Notes under the pieces: generated by a model
The model's input: the letters and a program-made list of their open reading frames with translations, nothing else
What the model was told of the DNA's origin: nothing
The model's database searches: none
From: an uncultured Dorea sp.
GTDB lineage: Bacteria > Bacillota > Clostridia > Lachnospirales > Lachnospiraceae
NCBI GenBank assembly: GCA_910577685.1
Contig: CAJTOH010000011.1
Span: 3,877-67,876, forward strand
Reading direction: 5' to 3'
Length of the DNA: 64,000 bases
Program-made: the position numbers and the translations under genes
Part shown: piece after piece, positions 50,768-59,593 of the stretch
How the letters are laid out: every line of letters starts with the position of its first letter
Position numbering within the stretch: the stretch's first letter is position 1

Positions 50768-51730
50768 ATGAATGCATTAGAAAGAGCAAGAGATGTATTC
50801 GACAAAGAAATTGATGCTTTACAAAAGACAAAAGATACTTTGGGTGAAGAATTTTTAAGCGCATTGGATCTGATAATGAATTGTGAAGGTAAACTTATTA
50901 TTACAGGAATAGGTAAACCTGGGCATGTTGCTAAAAAGTTGGCTGCAACATTTTCTAGTTTGGGAACTCCTGCCTTTCATCTACATCCTGCGGAAGCTCT
51001 TCATGGTGATCTTGGCATGGTAACAAACAAGGATATCGTATTAGTAATTAGCTATAGTGGTGAGAGTGATGAAATTATAAAAATTTTACCATCTATCAAG
51101 ATGACAGATGCAGTTATAATTGCAGTAACAGGTGAAAAAGAATCAACATTAGTGAAGTATGGTGATATTGCAATTTTACTTCCGAAATTTGAAGAGGCAT
51201 GTCATCTTAGGTTGGCTCCAACATCAAGTACAACTGCTGCTATGGTTTTAGGGGATGCGTTGGCTGTAGTGGCAAGTGAGAAATCCGGATTTCTGAAAGA
51301 AGATTTTGCAAAATTCCATCCGGCGGGCGCACTGGGAAAGAGGCTGTGTCTTCATGTGAAAGAACTAATGGTCAAAGGTGAAAAGATTCCTTCTGTGTAT
51401 CAAGAAACATCTTTATATGAAGCGATTATTGAGTTAGGACAAAAAGGACAGGGAATGGTAGTTGTAATAAATCAAAATCGTAAAATTATTGGAATTATAA
51501 CAGATGGTGATTTGCGTAGGATGATGCAACGGAAAGTTGATATCTATAATGTAAAAGTATTTGAAGTGATGAACAAGAAACCAGTTTGTACTAAACCTGA
51601 TGAGATGGCGATTAATGTATTGTCTCAATTAAGAAAAATGAAAATTAATGGTATGGTAGTAGCAAATTTACAAAATGAATTAATGGGAATAATACGGCTT
51701 CAAGATATTGTTGATGCAGGGCTTATATAA
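50768..51730 (+). CDS. kdsD: D-arabinose 5-phosphate isomerase (SIS plus two CBS domains)
   Basis: Converts ribulose 5-phosphate to arabinose 5-phosphate, the KdsA substrate. The 320 aa have a SIS domain (ITGIGKPGHVAKKLAATFSSLGTPAFHLHPAEALHGDLGM, SYSGESDE, LAPTSSTTAAMVLGDALAV) and two C-terminal CBS repeats (VKELMVKGEKIP..., VFEVMNKKPVCT...), the full KdsD/KpsF architecture. I prefer ATG 50768; AAGAGGTG lies about 12 bases upstream, and GTG/TTG codons in between are alternatives. It sits between kdsA and kdsC. Confidence 0.93.
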   Translation: MNALERARDVFDKEIDALQKTKDTLGEEFLSALDLIMNCEGKLIITGIGKPGHVAKKLAATFSSLGTPAFHLHPAEALHGDLGMVTNKDIVLVISYSGESDEIIKILPSIKMTDAVIIAVTGEKESTLVKYGDIAILLPKFEEACHLRLAPTSSTTAAMVLGDALAVVASEKSGFLKEDFAKFHPAGALGKRLCLHVKELMVKGEKIPSVYQETSLYEAIIELGQKGQGMVVVINQNRKIIGIITDGDLRRMMQRKVDIYNVKVFEVMNKKPVCTKPDEMAINVLSQLRKMKINGMVVANLQNELMGIIRLQDIVDAGLI

Positions 51731-51803
51731 AGTATATCATCGAAAAGAAAATAAAGATCTGATGCAGGTAAATAGGGGATTAATATAGAGGGTGTATATT
51801 GGT

Positions 51804-52274
51804 ATGGAATTAAATATCAAAGCATTAGTTATGGATGTTGACGGAACATTGACGGATGGGAAAATATATATTTGTTCACAGAGTGAGGAATTTAAGGCGT
51901 TTAATATTAAAGATGGATATGGTATACATAGGATACTACCCGAACATAATATAAAATCTGTTCTTATTACAGGTAGAGAATCTAATATAGTTACTAATCG
52001 TGCAAGAGAGTTAAATATTGATTATGTGTTTCAAAATATTGAAGATAAGAAAACGGAAATAGAAAAAATTGCAAAAGAATTAAAATGCGAGTTATCTCAG
52101 ATCGCCTATATAGGAGATGATATAAATGACATTCCTGCAATGAAACTCTGCGGATTAAAGGGATGTCCTGCGGATGCCATATGTGAAGTGCAGTTAATTT
52201 GTGATTATGTTTCAACTCAAAATGGAGGTAATGGGGCTGTTCGGGACTTTATAGAATGGTTGGTAAATCAATAG
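51804..52274 (+). CDS. kdsC: Kdo-8-phosphate phosphatase (HAD family)
   Basis: Removes the phosphate from Kdo 8-P. The 156 aa begin with the HAD motif ALVMDVDGTLTDGKIY (nucleophile and acid/base aspartates). ILITGRESNIV-type motif II appears as SVLITGRES, and IGDDINDIPAM is motif IV. There is no cap domain, as in tetrameric KdsC. ATG 51804 has GAGGGTG upstream. This completes kdsA-kdsD-kdsC in consecutive genes. The same family includes acylneuraminate-9-phosphate phosphatases, but the neighbours favour Kdo. Confidence 0.9.
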   Translation: MELNIKALVMDVDGTLTDGKIYICSQSEEFKAFNIKDGYGIHRILPEHNIKSVLITGRESNIVTNRARELNIDYVFQNIEDKKTEIEKIAKELKCELSQIAYIGDDINDIPAMKLCGLKGCPADAICEVQLICDYVSTQNGGNGAVRDFIEWLVNQ

Positions 52275-52310
52275 TAAATTTTATTTATTGCAGAGAAGGT
52301 AATTACAACA

Positions 52311-53423
52311 ATGAATTATATGGAAACAGATGTGTATATAGAAGCTTTAAAAGTGTTTTCTAAATATAAATTGTATATTGTAGGTGCTGGAAAATATGGT
52401 GAGATATTAGGACTATATCTTAATAAGTATAAAATTCCGTGGGAAGGTTATATAGATAAGAGAATTCAATTAGAGCGTGTGAATGGAAAGCCTGTATATG
52501 CCTATAAAGAGATTCAAGATGGATATTTTGTGGTTTCCTCTTACTTATACAGAGACGAGATTGTCAAAGAATTAAAAAACTGCGGATTTGGGTTAAATTA
52601 TATTCTTATCTATGAAAATCAGGAAATTTTTTATGATTTATACAATGATTTAATAGATGTAAGAAAATATACGGAAAAAATAAGAATTTTTTATAAAAAA
52701 CATATAAAAAAACGCTGCTTCATAATCGGTAATGGTCCAAGCCTTAAGGTTGAGGACTTAGAAAAAATGAAAAGAGAATATACCTTTGCATCAAATTCTA
52801 TTTATGCGTTATATAAGTACACTGATTGGAGACCGGTATACTATTGTGCAGGTGATCCTGTTTTTTGTAAAGAAATGATGTCGGCGAAGGAAACATTAAT
52901 GAAATTGTTGGAGGGATGTAAAGCAGCATTTACATCAGCGGCAGGGGAAGGAATACAGTATAGGAACGATGCTGATATGGATAAATTATTTTATGTACAT
53001 CGGTTAAGTGATAAAGATAATAATGGATATCCAAGATTTTCAGAAGACTGTAGCAAACAAGTCTATCTGGGGGGGACTATTACGTATGATATGTTGCAGT
53101 TGGCTGTGTATATGGGATTTCAGGAAATATATTTATTAGGTATGGACTTTAGCTATTCTGTTGAGCGGCATGATGATAATACGATTACGAAAGCCAATAT
53201 ATCTAATCATATGAGGGAAATAGAAGAAGAAGAAAAAAGATTCTACAAGGGAAATTTGGAGCGATACAGCGTAACATATATGGCAGATATTGATTTACAG
53301 CTTGCGGGCTATAAAGCAGCTAAAGAATATGCAGATTCACATAACATTAAAATATTCAATGCAACTAGAGGAGGAAAATTAGAAGTTTTTCAAAGAGTAA
53401 ATTTTGATGATATATTTAAATAA
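52311..53423 (+). CDS. DUF115/Maf-like flagellin glycosyltransferase, copy 2
   Basis: A 370-aa paralogue of the 48174 product with the same plan. The N-terminal Rossmann-like module reads LYIVGAGKYGEILG (21-34), the core starts at CFIIGNGPSL (136-145), then YMGFQEIYLLGMD and the tail NATRGGKLEVFQRV. It lies directly after kdsC and before the aminotransferase of the pseudaminic-type set, so the two DUF115 genes bracket the Kdo pathway. Each may use one of the two CMP-sugars. GAGAAGG lies before the ATG. Confidence 0.8.
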   Translation: MNYMETDVYIEALKVFSKYKLYIVGAGKYGEILGLYLNKYKIPWEGYIDKRIQLERVNGKPVYAYKEIQDGYFVVSSYLYRDEIVKELKNCGFGLNYILIYENQEIFYDLYNDLIDVRKYTEKIRIFYKKHIKKRCFIIGNGPSLKVEDLEKMKREYTFASNSIYALYKYTDWRPVYYCAGDPVFCKEMMSAKETLMKLLEGCKAAFTSAAGEGIQYRNDADMDKLFYVHRLSDKDNNGYPRFSEDCSKQVYLGGTITYDMLQLAVYMGFQEIYLLGMDFSYSVERHDDNTITKANISNHMREIEEEEKRFYKGNLERYSVTYMADIDLQLAGYKAAKEYADSHNIKIFNATRGGKLEVFQRVNFDDIFK

Positions 53424-53526
53424 TCATTTGGGAAAGGGACTATTATATTTTCTGGTGATTACTTTAACTGTATAGGCATTAAAGGCTGTTTTATAAAATG
53501 AGGGGATGGAAGGAGTTTGGATATTT

Positions 53527-54729
53527 ATGGAGCGTATTGGGAAACTGGAGCGGATATATATACAAGAGGTTTTGGACGGACAATTTTCTGCAGGAAATAC
53601 CTATCGAACAGTTACACGATTAGAGAAAGTATTTGCCGAAAAATATCATATTAAACACGCTGTAGCCATGGTGAATGGAACAGCTACACTACATATGGCG
53701 TTAGAGGCAGCCGGGGTAGGACCTGGTGATGAGGTAATCTGTCCGCCGCTTACTATGAGCAGTACATCCATAGCGGTATTGCATGCGAATGCAGTTCCGG
53801 TGTTCGCAGATGTGGACAGAGATACGTTCTTAATTACAGCCGAAAGCATAAAAAAGGTAATCACTAGAAAGACGAAAGCGATTATCACGGTAGCGCTCTA
53901 TGGGTTGGCGCCGCAGATGAAGGAAATAATGGATATTGCAGAGAAATATCGGCTTATTGTAATTGAAGATAATGCAGAGTGTTATGGAGCATATCAGGAT
54001 CATAAATTAGTCGGAACTTATGGTCATATGGCTTCATACAGTTTTCAGAGTTCTAAGCACCTTACCGCCGGCGAAGGAGGCATTGTCATAACAAATGATG
54101 ATGATTTAGCCGATAAGCTGAGAAGGTATTCTGGTCTGGGGTATGCTGGAATTAATGGAGAAAAGGGGCGAATTACGAAAGATGATATTCAAAGCCCGGA
54201 TTACGAGAGACATGTTATTTTGGGGTGGAATTATCGGATGGCGGACTTGTGTGCTGCTGTTGCGCTAGGACAAACAGAGAGGATGGAGGAATTGGTAGAG
54301 GCGCGGTGCAGAGCTGCTTTCTGCTATCATGAACAAGTTGCGGCATGCAAATGGTTACATCCACAGTTTGTTAAAGACGGGAATGTACATTCTTATTGGA
54401 CTTATGTTGTACGGTTAGATACGGAGATAGTAGGATGGCATGAATTCAGAAATAAATATCTAGAACTTGGAGGAGATGGAATATATGCTGCGTGGAAGCT
54501 TTCTTATCAGGAACCGATGTTCCGGAATAAGTCCTTTTTGAATAGAGAAAAATTAGGGATATACAAGCCGTACAATTATAATATTGTAAATTGCTTAAAC
54601 GCGGAGTTTTTACAGCCACGATTGCTGCAGTTTAAAACCAATTATTATGATTTGGAAGAAGCGAAACAACAGGCAGAGGTACTAAGGAAAACAATTGCAT
54701 ATTTTAACAATAAAAAGAGGATTAAATAA
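53527..54729 (+). CDS. DegT/DnrJ/EryC1/StrS aminotransferase (PseC-like)
   Basis: A PLP enzyme that aminates a 4-keto nucleotide sugar; here it would form UDP-4-amino-4,6-dideoxy sugar in pseudaminic acid synthesis. The 400 aa show GNTYRTVTRLEKVFAEKY, VNGTATLHMALEAAGVGPGDEVICP, IEDNAECYGA, and the PLP lysine in SFQSSKHLTAGEGG. AAGGAG (53511-53516) is 10 bases before ATG 53527. The next gene starts on the base after its stop. The UDP-GlcNAc dehydratase two genes downstream would supply its substrate. Confidence 0.85.
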   Translation: MERIGKLERIYIQEVLDGQFSAGNTYRTVTRLEKVFAEKYHIKHAVAMVNGTATLHMALEAAGVGPGDEVICPPLTMSSTSIAVLHANAVPVFADVDRDTFLITAESIKKVITRKTKAIITVALYGLAPQMKEIMDIAEKYRLIVIEDNAECYGAYQDHKLVGTYGHMASYSFQSSKHLTAGEGGIVITNDDDLADKLRRYSGLGYAGINGEKGRITKDDIQSPDYERHVILGWNYRMADLCAAVALGQTERMEELVEARCRAAFCYHEQVAACKWLHPQFVKDGNVHSYWTYVVRLDTEIVGWHEFRNKYLELGGDGIYAAWKLSYQEPMFRNKSFLNREKLGIYKPYNYNIVNCLNAEFLQPRLLQFKTNYYDLEEAKQQAEVLRKTIAYFNNKKRIK

Positions 54730-55506
54730 ATGAAATTTTTAGCAATTATACAAGCAAGGTGCGGCTCTTCCAGACTTCCGGCGAAAGTATTGAAAGATTT
54801 GTGTGGGAAAACGGCTCTTGAACGTGTTATAGAACGAGTGAGAAAGAGTAAATATGTTGATGAAGTCATGGTGGCGACTACCATAAATAAAGAAGACATT
54901 CCAATTGTTCAATTAGTTTCAAGTATCGGAACAAGAGTGTTTGCAGGCAGTTCCCAAGATGTATTGGATAGATATTTTCAATCGGCAAAGTTGCTCCATC
55001 CTGAATATGTAATTCGTATTACAGCAGATTGTCCTGTGTTTGATGCAAAAATACTGGATGATGCGATTGAAAAATTAAAGCCGGAAACGGAGTATATGGC
55101 AGCATTATCAGAGACACTTGCAGATGGGTTAGATTTAGAGATTATGCGTTTTGAATTACTAAAGCTGGCATGGAGCAAAGCGCAGCTTGCTTCTGAGAGG
55201 GAGCATGTTACTCTATACATAAAAAATAACAGAAAGCAGTTTCAGGTCCAAAATTATGAAAGCACCCTTGGGAATTTGCAGAATGAACGATGGACTATTG
55301 ATGAACCGGAAGATTATCGGTTTATAAAAAATATATACGAATATTTTTATCGAATAGGGCGGGAGGATTTTGATTCCGTTGATATATTAAATTATTTGAA
55401 TAAAAATCCGGAGGTTAGAGAAATAAACCGGGGTTTTATAAGAAATGAGGGACTTTTAATTTCTCTTCAAAACGATAGAATTGTAAAAAAACCAGACGAG
55501 GAGTAA
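54730..55506 (+). CDS. SpsF/PseF-type cytidylyltransferase
   Basis: A 258-aa nucleotidyltransferase with the start MKFLAIIQARCGSSRLPAKVLKDLCGKTALERVIER and ITADCPVFDAKILD, the SpsF/NeuA-like CTP-binding pattern. In Firmicute spore-coat and flagellar loci such proteins activate pseudaminic acid to CMP-Pse. It directly follows the aminotransferase without a gap. Its difference from the 49279 CMP-synthetase suggests that the two serve different sugars. Confidence 0.8.
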   Translation: MKFLAIIQARCGSSRLPAKVLKDLCGKTALERVIERVRKSKYVDEVMVATTINKEDIPIVQLVSSIGTRVFAGSSQDVLDRYFQSAKLLHPEYVIRITADCPVFDAKILDDAIEKLKPETEYMAALSETLADGLDLEIMRFELLKLAWSKAQLASEREHVTLYIKNNRKQFQVQNYESTLGNLQNERWTIDEPEDYRFIKNIYEYFYRIGREDFDSVDILNYLNKNPEVREINRGFIRNEGLLISLQNDRIVKKPDEE

Positions 55507-55510
55507 GAAT

Positions 55511-56524
55511 ATGTATAAAGAGATCATTGACGGTAAAACAATTCTTGTGACGGGTGGAACAGGATCTTTTGGGAAATGTTTTGTAAAAAATATATTAGAG
55601 AAATATAATCCACAAAAGGTTATTATATATTCCAGGGATGAATTTAAGCAGTTTAATATGGCAAATGAATTTAAAGAGTATGAAGAAAAACTGCGATTTT
55701 TTATTGGGGATGTGCGGGATTTAGAGAGAATGAGAAGAGCGTTTAGGGGAGTGGATTACGTAATTCATGCTGCTGCATTAAAACAGGTTCCAAGTTGTGA
55801 GTATAATCCAAATGAGGCGATTAAAACGAATATACATGGAGCAATGAATGTAATTGAGGCGGCGTTGGATTCCTATGTAAAAAAAGTAGTTGCGCTGTCT
55901 ACAGATAAGGCTGTGAATCCGGTGAATTTATATGGAGGAACTAAGTTGGTGTCAGACAAGCTTTTTGTGGCGGCGAATTCTTATGTAGGCACATCTGATT
56001 TAAATTTTTCTGTTGTACGATATGGAAATGTGGCGGGAAGCAGGGGGTCTGTTATTCCTTTTTTTAACAGGATTATTCAGGAAGGCAGGAGGGAGTTGCC
56101 TATTACGGACTATCGAATGACTAGGTTTTGGATAAGTCTTCCGGAAGGCGTGGAATTAGTATTAATGGCATTGAAAGAGGCCTGTGGAGGGGAAACATTT
56201 ATTAGCAAGATACCGTCTTTTAAGATTACAGATTTGGCGCAGGCGATGCTACCAGGATGCGAGATGCCGGAAGTGGGGATACGAGAAGGAGAAAAGTTAC
56301 ATGAAGTTATGGTGACTTTAGAAGATTCGCCAACGACATATGAGTACGAGAGGCATTATATCATATACCCACAAATGATGTTCAATGAGCGCATGAGAGT
56401 AAAACCTAAAGGGAAAAAAGTAGCAGAAGGATTTTCTTATAGTTCAGAGAAGAATGAGGAATGGCTGTCAGTGAGACAGATTAGAGACAGATTAGAGAAA
56501 GAAATGGCATGCCTTCTAAAATAA
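55511..56524 (+). CDS. pseB: UDP-N-acetylglucosamine 4,6-dehydratase (inverting), PseB-like
   Basis: An extended short-chain dehydrogenase that makes UDP-2-acetamido-2,6-dideoxy-L-arabino-hexos-4-ulose, the first step to pseudaminic acid. The 337 aa have the NAD loop VTGGTGSFGKCF, IYSRDEFKQF, HAAALKQVPSCEYNP, STDKAVNPVNLYGGTKLVSDKLF (catalytic Asp-Lys and Tyr/Lys) and VVRYGNVAGSRGSVIPFF. These match PseB/FlaA1-type soluble dehydratases. It lies 4 bases after the SpsF-like gene with GAGGAG upstream of the ATG. Confidence 0.9.
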   Translation: MYKEIIDGKTILVTGGTGSFGKCFVKNILEKYNPQKVIIYSRDEFKQFNMANEFKEYEEKLRFFIGDVRDLERMRRAFRGVDYVIHAAALKQVPSCEYNPNEAIKTNIHGAMNVIEAALDSYVKKVVALSTDKAVNPVNLYGGTKLVSDKLFVAANSYVGTSDLNFSVVRYGNVAGSRGSVIPFFNRIIQEGRRELPITDYRMTRFWISLPEGVELVLMALKEACGGETFISKIPSFKITDLAQAMLPGCEMPEVGIREGEKLHEVMVTLEDSPTTYEYERHYIIYPQMMFNERMRVKPKGKKVAEGFSYSSEKNEEWLSVRQIRDRLEKEMACLLK

Positions 56525-56532
56525 TGGATTAT

Positions 56533-57009
56533 CACAAGAGGCAGATACAGATAACTTATAGAAGTACTGTGCTTTTTGAAAAAGTCCTTATTGGAAAATA
56601 CATCTTTGGAAAATAGCAGAATTATAGATATTGCTTGCGGGGCAGGAGGAGCGACAAGATATTTTGCAGACCGCCATAAGAACAGTTTTGATGGCGCTCT
56701 TTGCCTTCAAACATTATTCTGGCTTCCTGAGTATGAAGAAGCGTTGAAAAATATATGTGATTTGGGAACGAGGAGGATTGCGTTATCTTTGCTTGGGTAT
56801 GAAGGAAAAATTAATTTTAATATAGGCTAGCAAATTATGAGCGGCCGACACCGAAAGGAAAGTTTACCCATAGCTGGTATAATATTTATTCTTTACCGCT
56901 TATGAAAGAATTTTTAAAAGTGCGGGAGTTTAATAAATGTATATATAAAGAGTTACAAGTGTCTGGTGTGCTTATGATGCCGTGGTATTTTATTTATGTT
57001 GAGAGATAG
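56533..57009 (+). pseudogene. Broken SAM-dependent methyltransferase
   Basis: Fragments in order read YRSTVLFEK (frame 1), then in another frame SRIIDIACGAGGATRYFADR (motif I) followed at once by SFDGALCLQTLFWLPEYEEALKNIC, so the segment between is deleted. From about 56825 in another frame come YERPTPKGKFTHSWYNIYSLPLMKEFL and QVSGVLMMPWYFIYVER. The pieces match the usual glycan-locus methyltransferase that ends LQISGPLLMPWYFI. At least two frameshifts and two internal deletions make it inactive. Confidence 0.75.
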
Positions 57010-57020
57010 GATGATTAGAG

Positions 57021-57902
57021 TTGAAAAAAATATATATAACAGGTATGGCAGGAATGCTGGGATATGGAATTTATAGTGAGCTAAAGGATAAAGCACAGAT
57101 TACAGGGGTTGATATAATAGAACTTAAAAATTTAAGTTTGCCATGTCAAAGGATTTCTTTATACGAAATAGAGGAAATTGAAAAGAATATTGTGGAAACA
57201 AAGCCGGACATTTTAATACATACGGCTGCGTTAATAAATGTTGAAGAATGTGAACGGAATTCGGAGGAAGCCGAGCGTTTAAATGTGGTTGTAACAAGGC
57301 AGCTTGCCGATCTATGCAATAAGTACAGGATAAAAATGGTGTATATTTCTACAGATGCTGTTTTTGACGGAAAGGATCCAAAGCTATATACAGAAGAAGA
57401 TCTAGTAAATCCACTTAATGTATATGGGCGGACAAAATTGACTGGGGAAACTTTCGTATTAAAATATCCGCAAAATTTGGTTTTTCGTACCAATATATAC
57501 GGTATAAATATTCAGAAAAAACAGAGTTTTGGTGAATGGATTTATTATTCCTTAATAGAAGGAAAGACATTGAACTTGTTCACAGACATTGATTTTTCGC
57601 CAATTTTGGTTAATGAGTTAGCAGAATTGATTTATAAAGCTTGTCAAAAAGGCTTATGTGGATTGTACCATGCATGTGGGACAGGATGTATTACAAAATA
57701 TGATTTTGGAATAAAATTAAGAGAATTTTTCCAGATAAAGACGGGTGTAATTCATAAAGAAACGAGTGATATTGCACAATTTAAAGCACAACGATCGAAA
57801 CATATGGGTATGTCTAATAGGAAACTTTGTAATGCTTTAAATGTAGAAATTAGTACGCCTCAGGAAAGTATCGAAAAATTTTATTATTTAATATGTAATT
57901 AG
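57021..57902 (+). CDS. RmlD-like NAD-dependent sugar reductase/epimerase
   Basis: A 293-aa extended short-chain dehydrogenase similar to dTDP-4-dehydrorhamnose reductase. The loop is ITGMAGMLGYGIY, then HTAALINVEECERN, VYISTDAVFDG, and NPLNVYGRTKLTGE with the catalytic Tyr-Lys. It probably reduces a nucleotide-linked keto sugar of the locus. The start is TTG 57021, since no ATG fits upstream of the Rossmann loop; the ribosome site is weak. It follows the broken methyltransferase by 11 bases. Confidence 0.82.
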   Translation: MKKIYITGMAGMLGYGIYSELKDKAQITGVDIIELKNLSLPCQRISLYEIEEIEKNIVETKPDILIHTAALINVEECERNSEEAERLNVVVTRQLADLCNKYRIKMVYISTDAVFDGKDPKLYTEEDLVNPLNVYGRTKLTGETFVLKYPQNLVFRTNIYGINIQKKQSFGEWIYYSLIEGKTLNLFTDIDFSPILVNELAELIYKACQKGLCGLYHACGTGCITKYDFGIKLREFFQIKTGVIHKETSDIAQFKAQRSKHMGMSNRKLCNALNVEISTPQESIEKFYYLICN

Positions 57903-58085
57903 ATATCGAAGAACATACGTAAATCTATACTTTCATAAGTATATGTGGTCCTTCCTCTTTTTGCAGAACATCAAGATTTATCAATTATATCCACAACCTT
58001 CTTCTATTCTGGATAATATATAAATAGTTTGTAATTAAAGAATAAAGACATAATTTTAAATGAAAAAAGAGAGGAGTTTTTAGAG

Positions 58086-58159
58086 ATGGTCAAAAAAAGT
58101 ATATCATTGTATTTGGTTTAGGAACGTGTAGTAGAGTGGCAATTAAATATTTATTATAA
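58086..58159 (+). pseudogene. Fragment of a Rossmann-like module gene (frameshifted at an A run)
   Basis: After AGAGAGGAG an ATG (58086) starts MVKK. A one-base shift in the seven-A run (58092-58098) then gives YIIVFGLGTCSRVAIKYLL before TAA 58157-58159. This resembles the first strand and loop of the module found in the DUF115, methyltransferase and GT2 proteins of this locus. The gene is lost after that. The remaining gap (57903-58204) has no other visible feature. Confidence 0.45.
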
Positions 58160-58204
58160 ATCAAATATAATGTTATACCCCAATATTTGAAAGATGGTAT
58201 AAAA

Positions 58205-59590
58205 ATGTTTATGAATGATATAGCTGTAATTATATGTAATTTTAATGGCGGTACAGATACTGTAAGATGTATTGAAGAAGTAATAAAGTCCAAAGATACA
58301 CAATTAGATATTTATGTAATTGACAATGCTTCGACAGACGATTCTGTCTCATTAATCCAAAGCCGTTTTTCCAATCATGTAACAATTATTCGGAACCCGG
58401 AAAACATGGGAGGTTCCGGTGGGTTTGGGAGAGGATTACGGCTGGCTGTGGAAAAAGGGTATCCATATATTATGATGTTGGATAACGATGCATATGTGGA
58501 TACGGATACGATAAAAAAACTGTATGAATATCTGCAGGAGAACCCGGATGTAGGAATCGTGGGCGCAAAGATTATGATGTCAGACGACCCGGAACGGGTT
58601 ATGGACTATGCGAAGATCATCAATTTTGAAACATTTATCGATGAATCCCAGTGGTGTGGGAAATTAGACAGTGAAGCGGCAAAAATACCACGGGATTGTG
58701 ATTTTGCAGCCGCTACGGCCGCAATGACACGAAGAGAAGTATTATTAAAATGCGGTGGGATGGATGAAGAGTATTTTATTTATTATGATGATATAGAATT
58801 GGGATACCGGATCAAAAAGTATGGATATCGGGTCGTTTCCCTTGGAAGCGCAAAGGCATGGCATAAAAGTGGAATGAGGCAAAGGAGAGAGAATACTTTT
58901 GTGCGATATTACATTACTCGTAACAGGCATCGGTTTTTCGCCAAATATTTGCCGGAAAAGGATATTGAAAGATTTACCGAGTTTATGCTGTCGCGTGCCT
59001 TTTCATATATGTATGGCTCTTACTATAAAGGGCGTATGGACATATTCGATACGGAAAAATATATTCTGGAAGATTTTATACGCGACCGCCGTGGGAAAGC
59101 AGGAGAACGAAGGGTGAATGAACTTCAGAAGGATGGATATCATCTGATTGAAAACGAATTATCCGGCTGTAAACGCATATTAATTTATCCGGCGGACGAA
59201 GTCCCGGAACATTGTATTGTCAAGTTTTGCTGCAGATTGTGTGAAATAAATCCGGACATTGTAATTGTGATAAGTACTGCTTTCGGAATAAAGTCCGAGT
59301 TCTGTTTACAACAAATAAGGGATAAGCTTAAGCGGAACTGTCCTAACATTACAGTGGCAGAAGTGAGCAATAGGAATTCCTTTGACAGAGTGGTTTATTT
59401 TTGCGGACATGTAAAAGATATCACAAAAAATATACTTCCGGACATTTATATAGATGTTTATGGAAACATGATTGCAAATGAACGGGATTATTTTTATTTT
59501 CGGAATTATGAGAAAAGTTATGATTTTTTTCATGGTTTATATCATGATTCAATAATTGAGACTATCAATAAGATTAGAAAAGAGGGCTAA
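58205..59590 (+). CDS. GT2 family glycosyltransferase with extra C-terminal domain
   Basis: A 461-aa protein. The N-terminal 260 residues are a GT-A glycosyltransferase of the rhamnosyltransferase-like group: AVIICNFNGGTDTVRC, IDNASTDDS, NMGGSGGFGRG, MMLDNDAYVDTDT (DxD-like metal site), GGMDEEYFIYYDDIELGYR and AWHKSG. The last 150 residues form a separate domain with YPADEVPEHCIVKFCCRLCEINPDIVIV. ATG 58205 is chosen over TTG 58187; ATG 58211 is also possible. It ends 3 bases before the next glycosyltransferase gene. Acceptor and donor are unknown. Confidence 0.85.
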   Translation: MFMNDIAVIICNFNGGTDTVRCIEEVIKSKDTQLDIYVIDNASTDDSVSLIQSRFSNHVTIIRNPENMGGSGGFGRGLRLAVEKGYPYIMMLDNDAYVDTDTIKKLYEYLQENPDVGIVGAKIMMSDDPERVMDYAKIINFETFIDESQWCGKLDSEAAKIPRDCDFAAATAAMTRREVLLKCGGMDEEYFIYYDDIELGYRIKKYGYRVVSLGSAKAWHKSGMRQRRENTFVRYYITRNRHRFFAKYLPEKDIERFTEFMLSRAFSYMYGSYYKGRMDIFDTEKYILEDFIRDRRGKAGERRVNELQKDGYHLIENELSGCKRILIYPADEVPEHCIVKFCCRLCEINPDIVIVISTAFGIKSEFCLQQIRDKLKRNCPNITVAEVSNRNSFDRVVYFCGHVKDITKNILPDIYIDVYGNMIANERDYFYFRNYEKSYDFFHGLYHDSIIETINKIRKEG

Positions 59591-59593
59591 GAT

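Noticed and set aside
53424..53526. Open stub reading GTIIFSGDYFNCIG before the PseC-like gene
   Set aside because: Only about 20 codons, no start and no recognisable family; possibly debris but not supportable.
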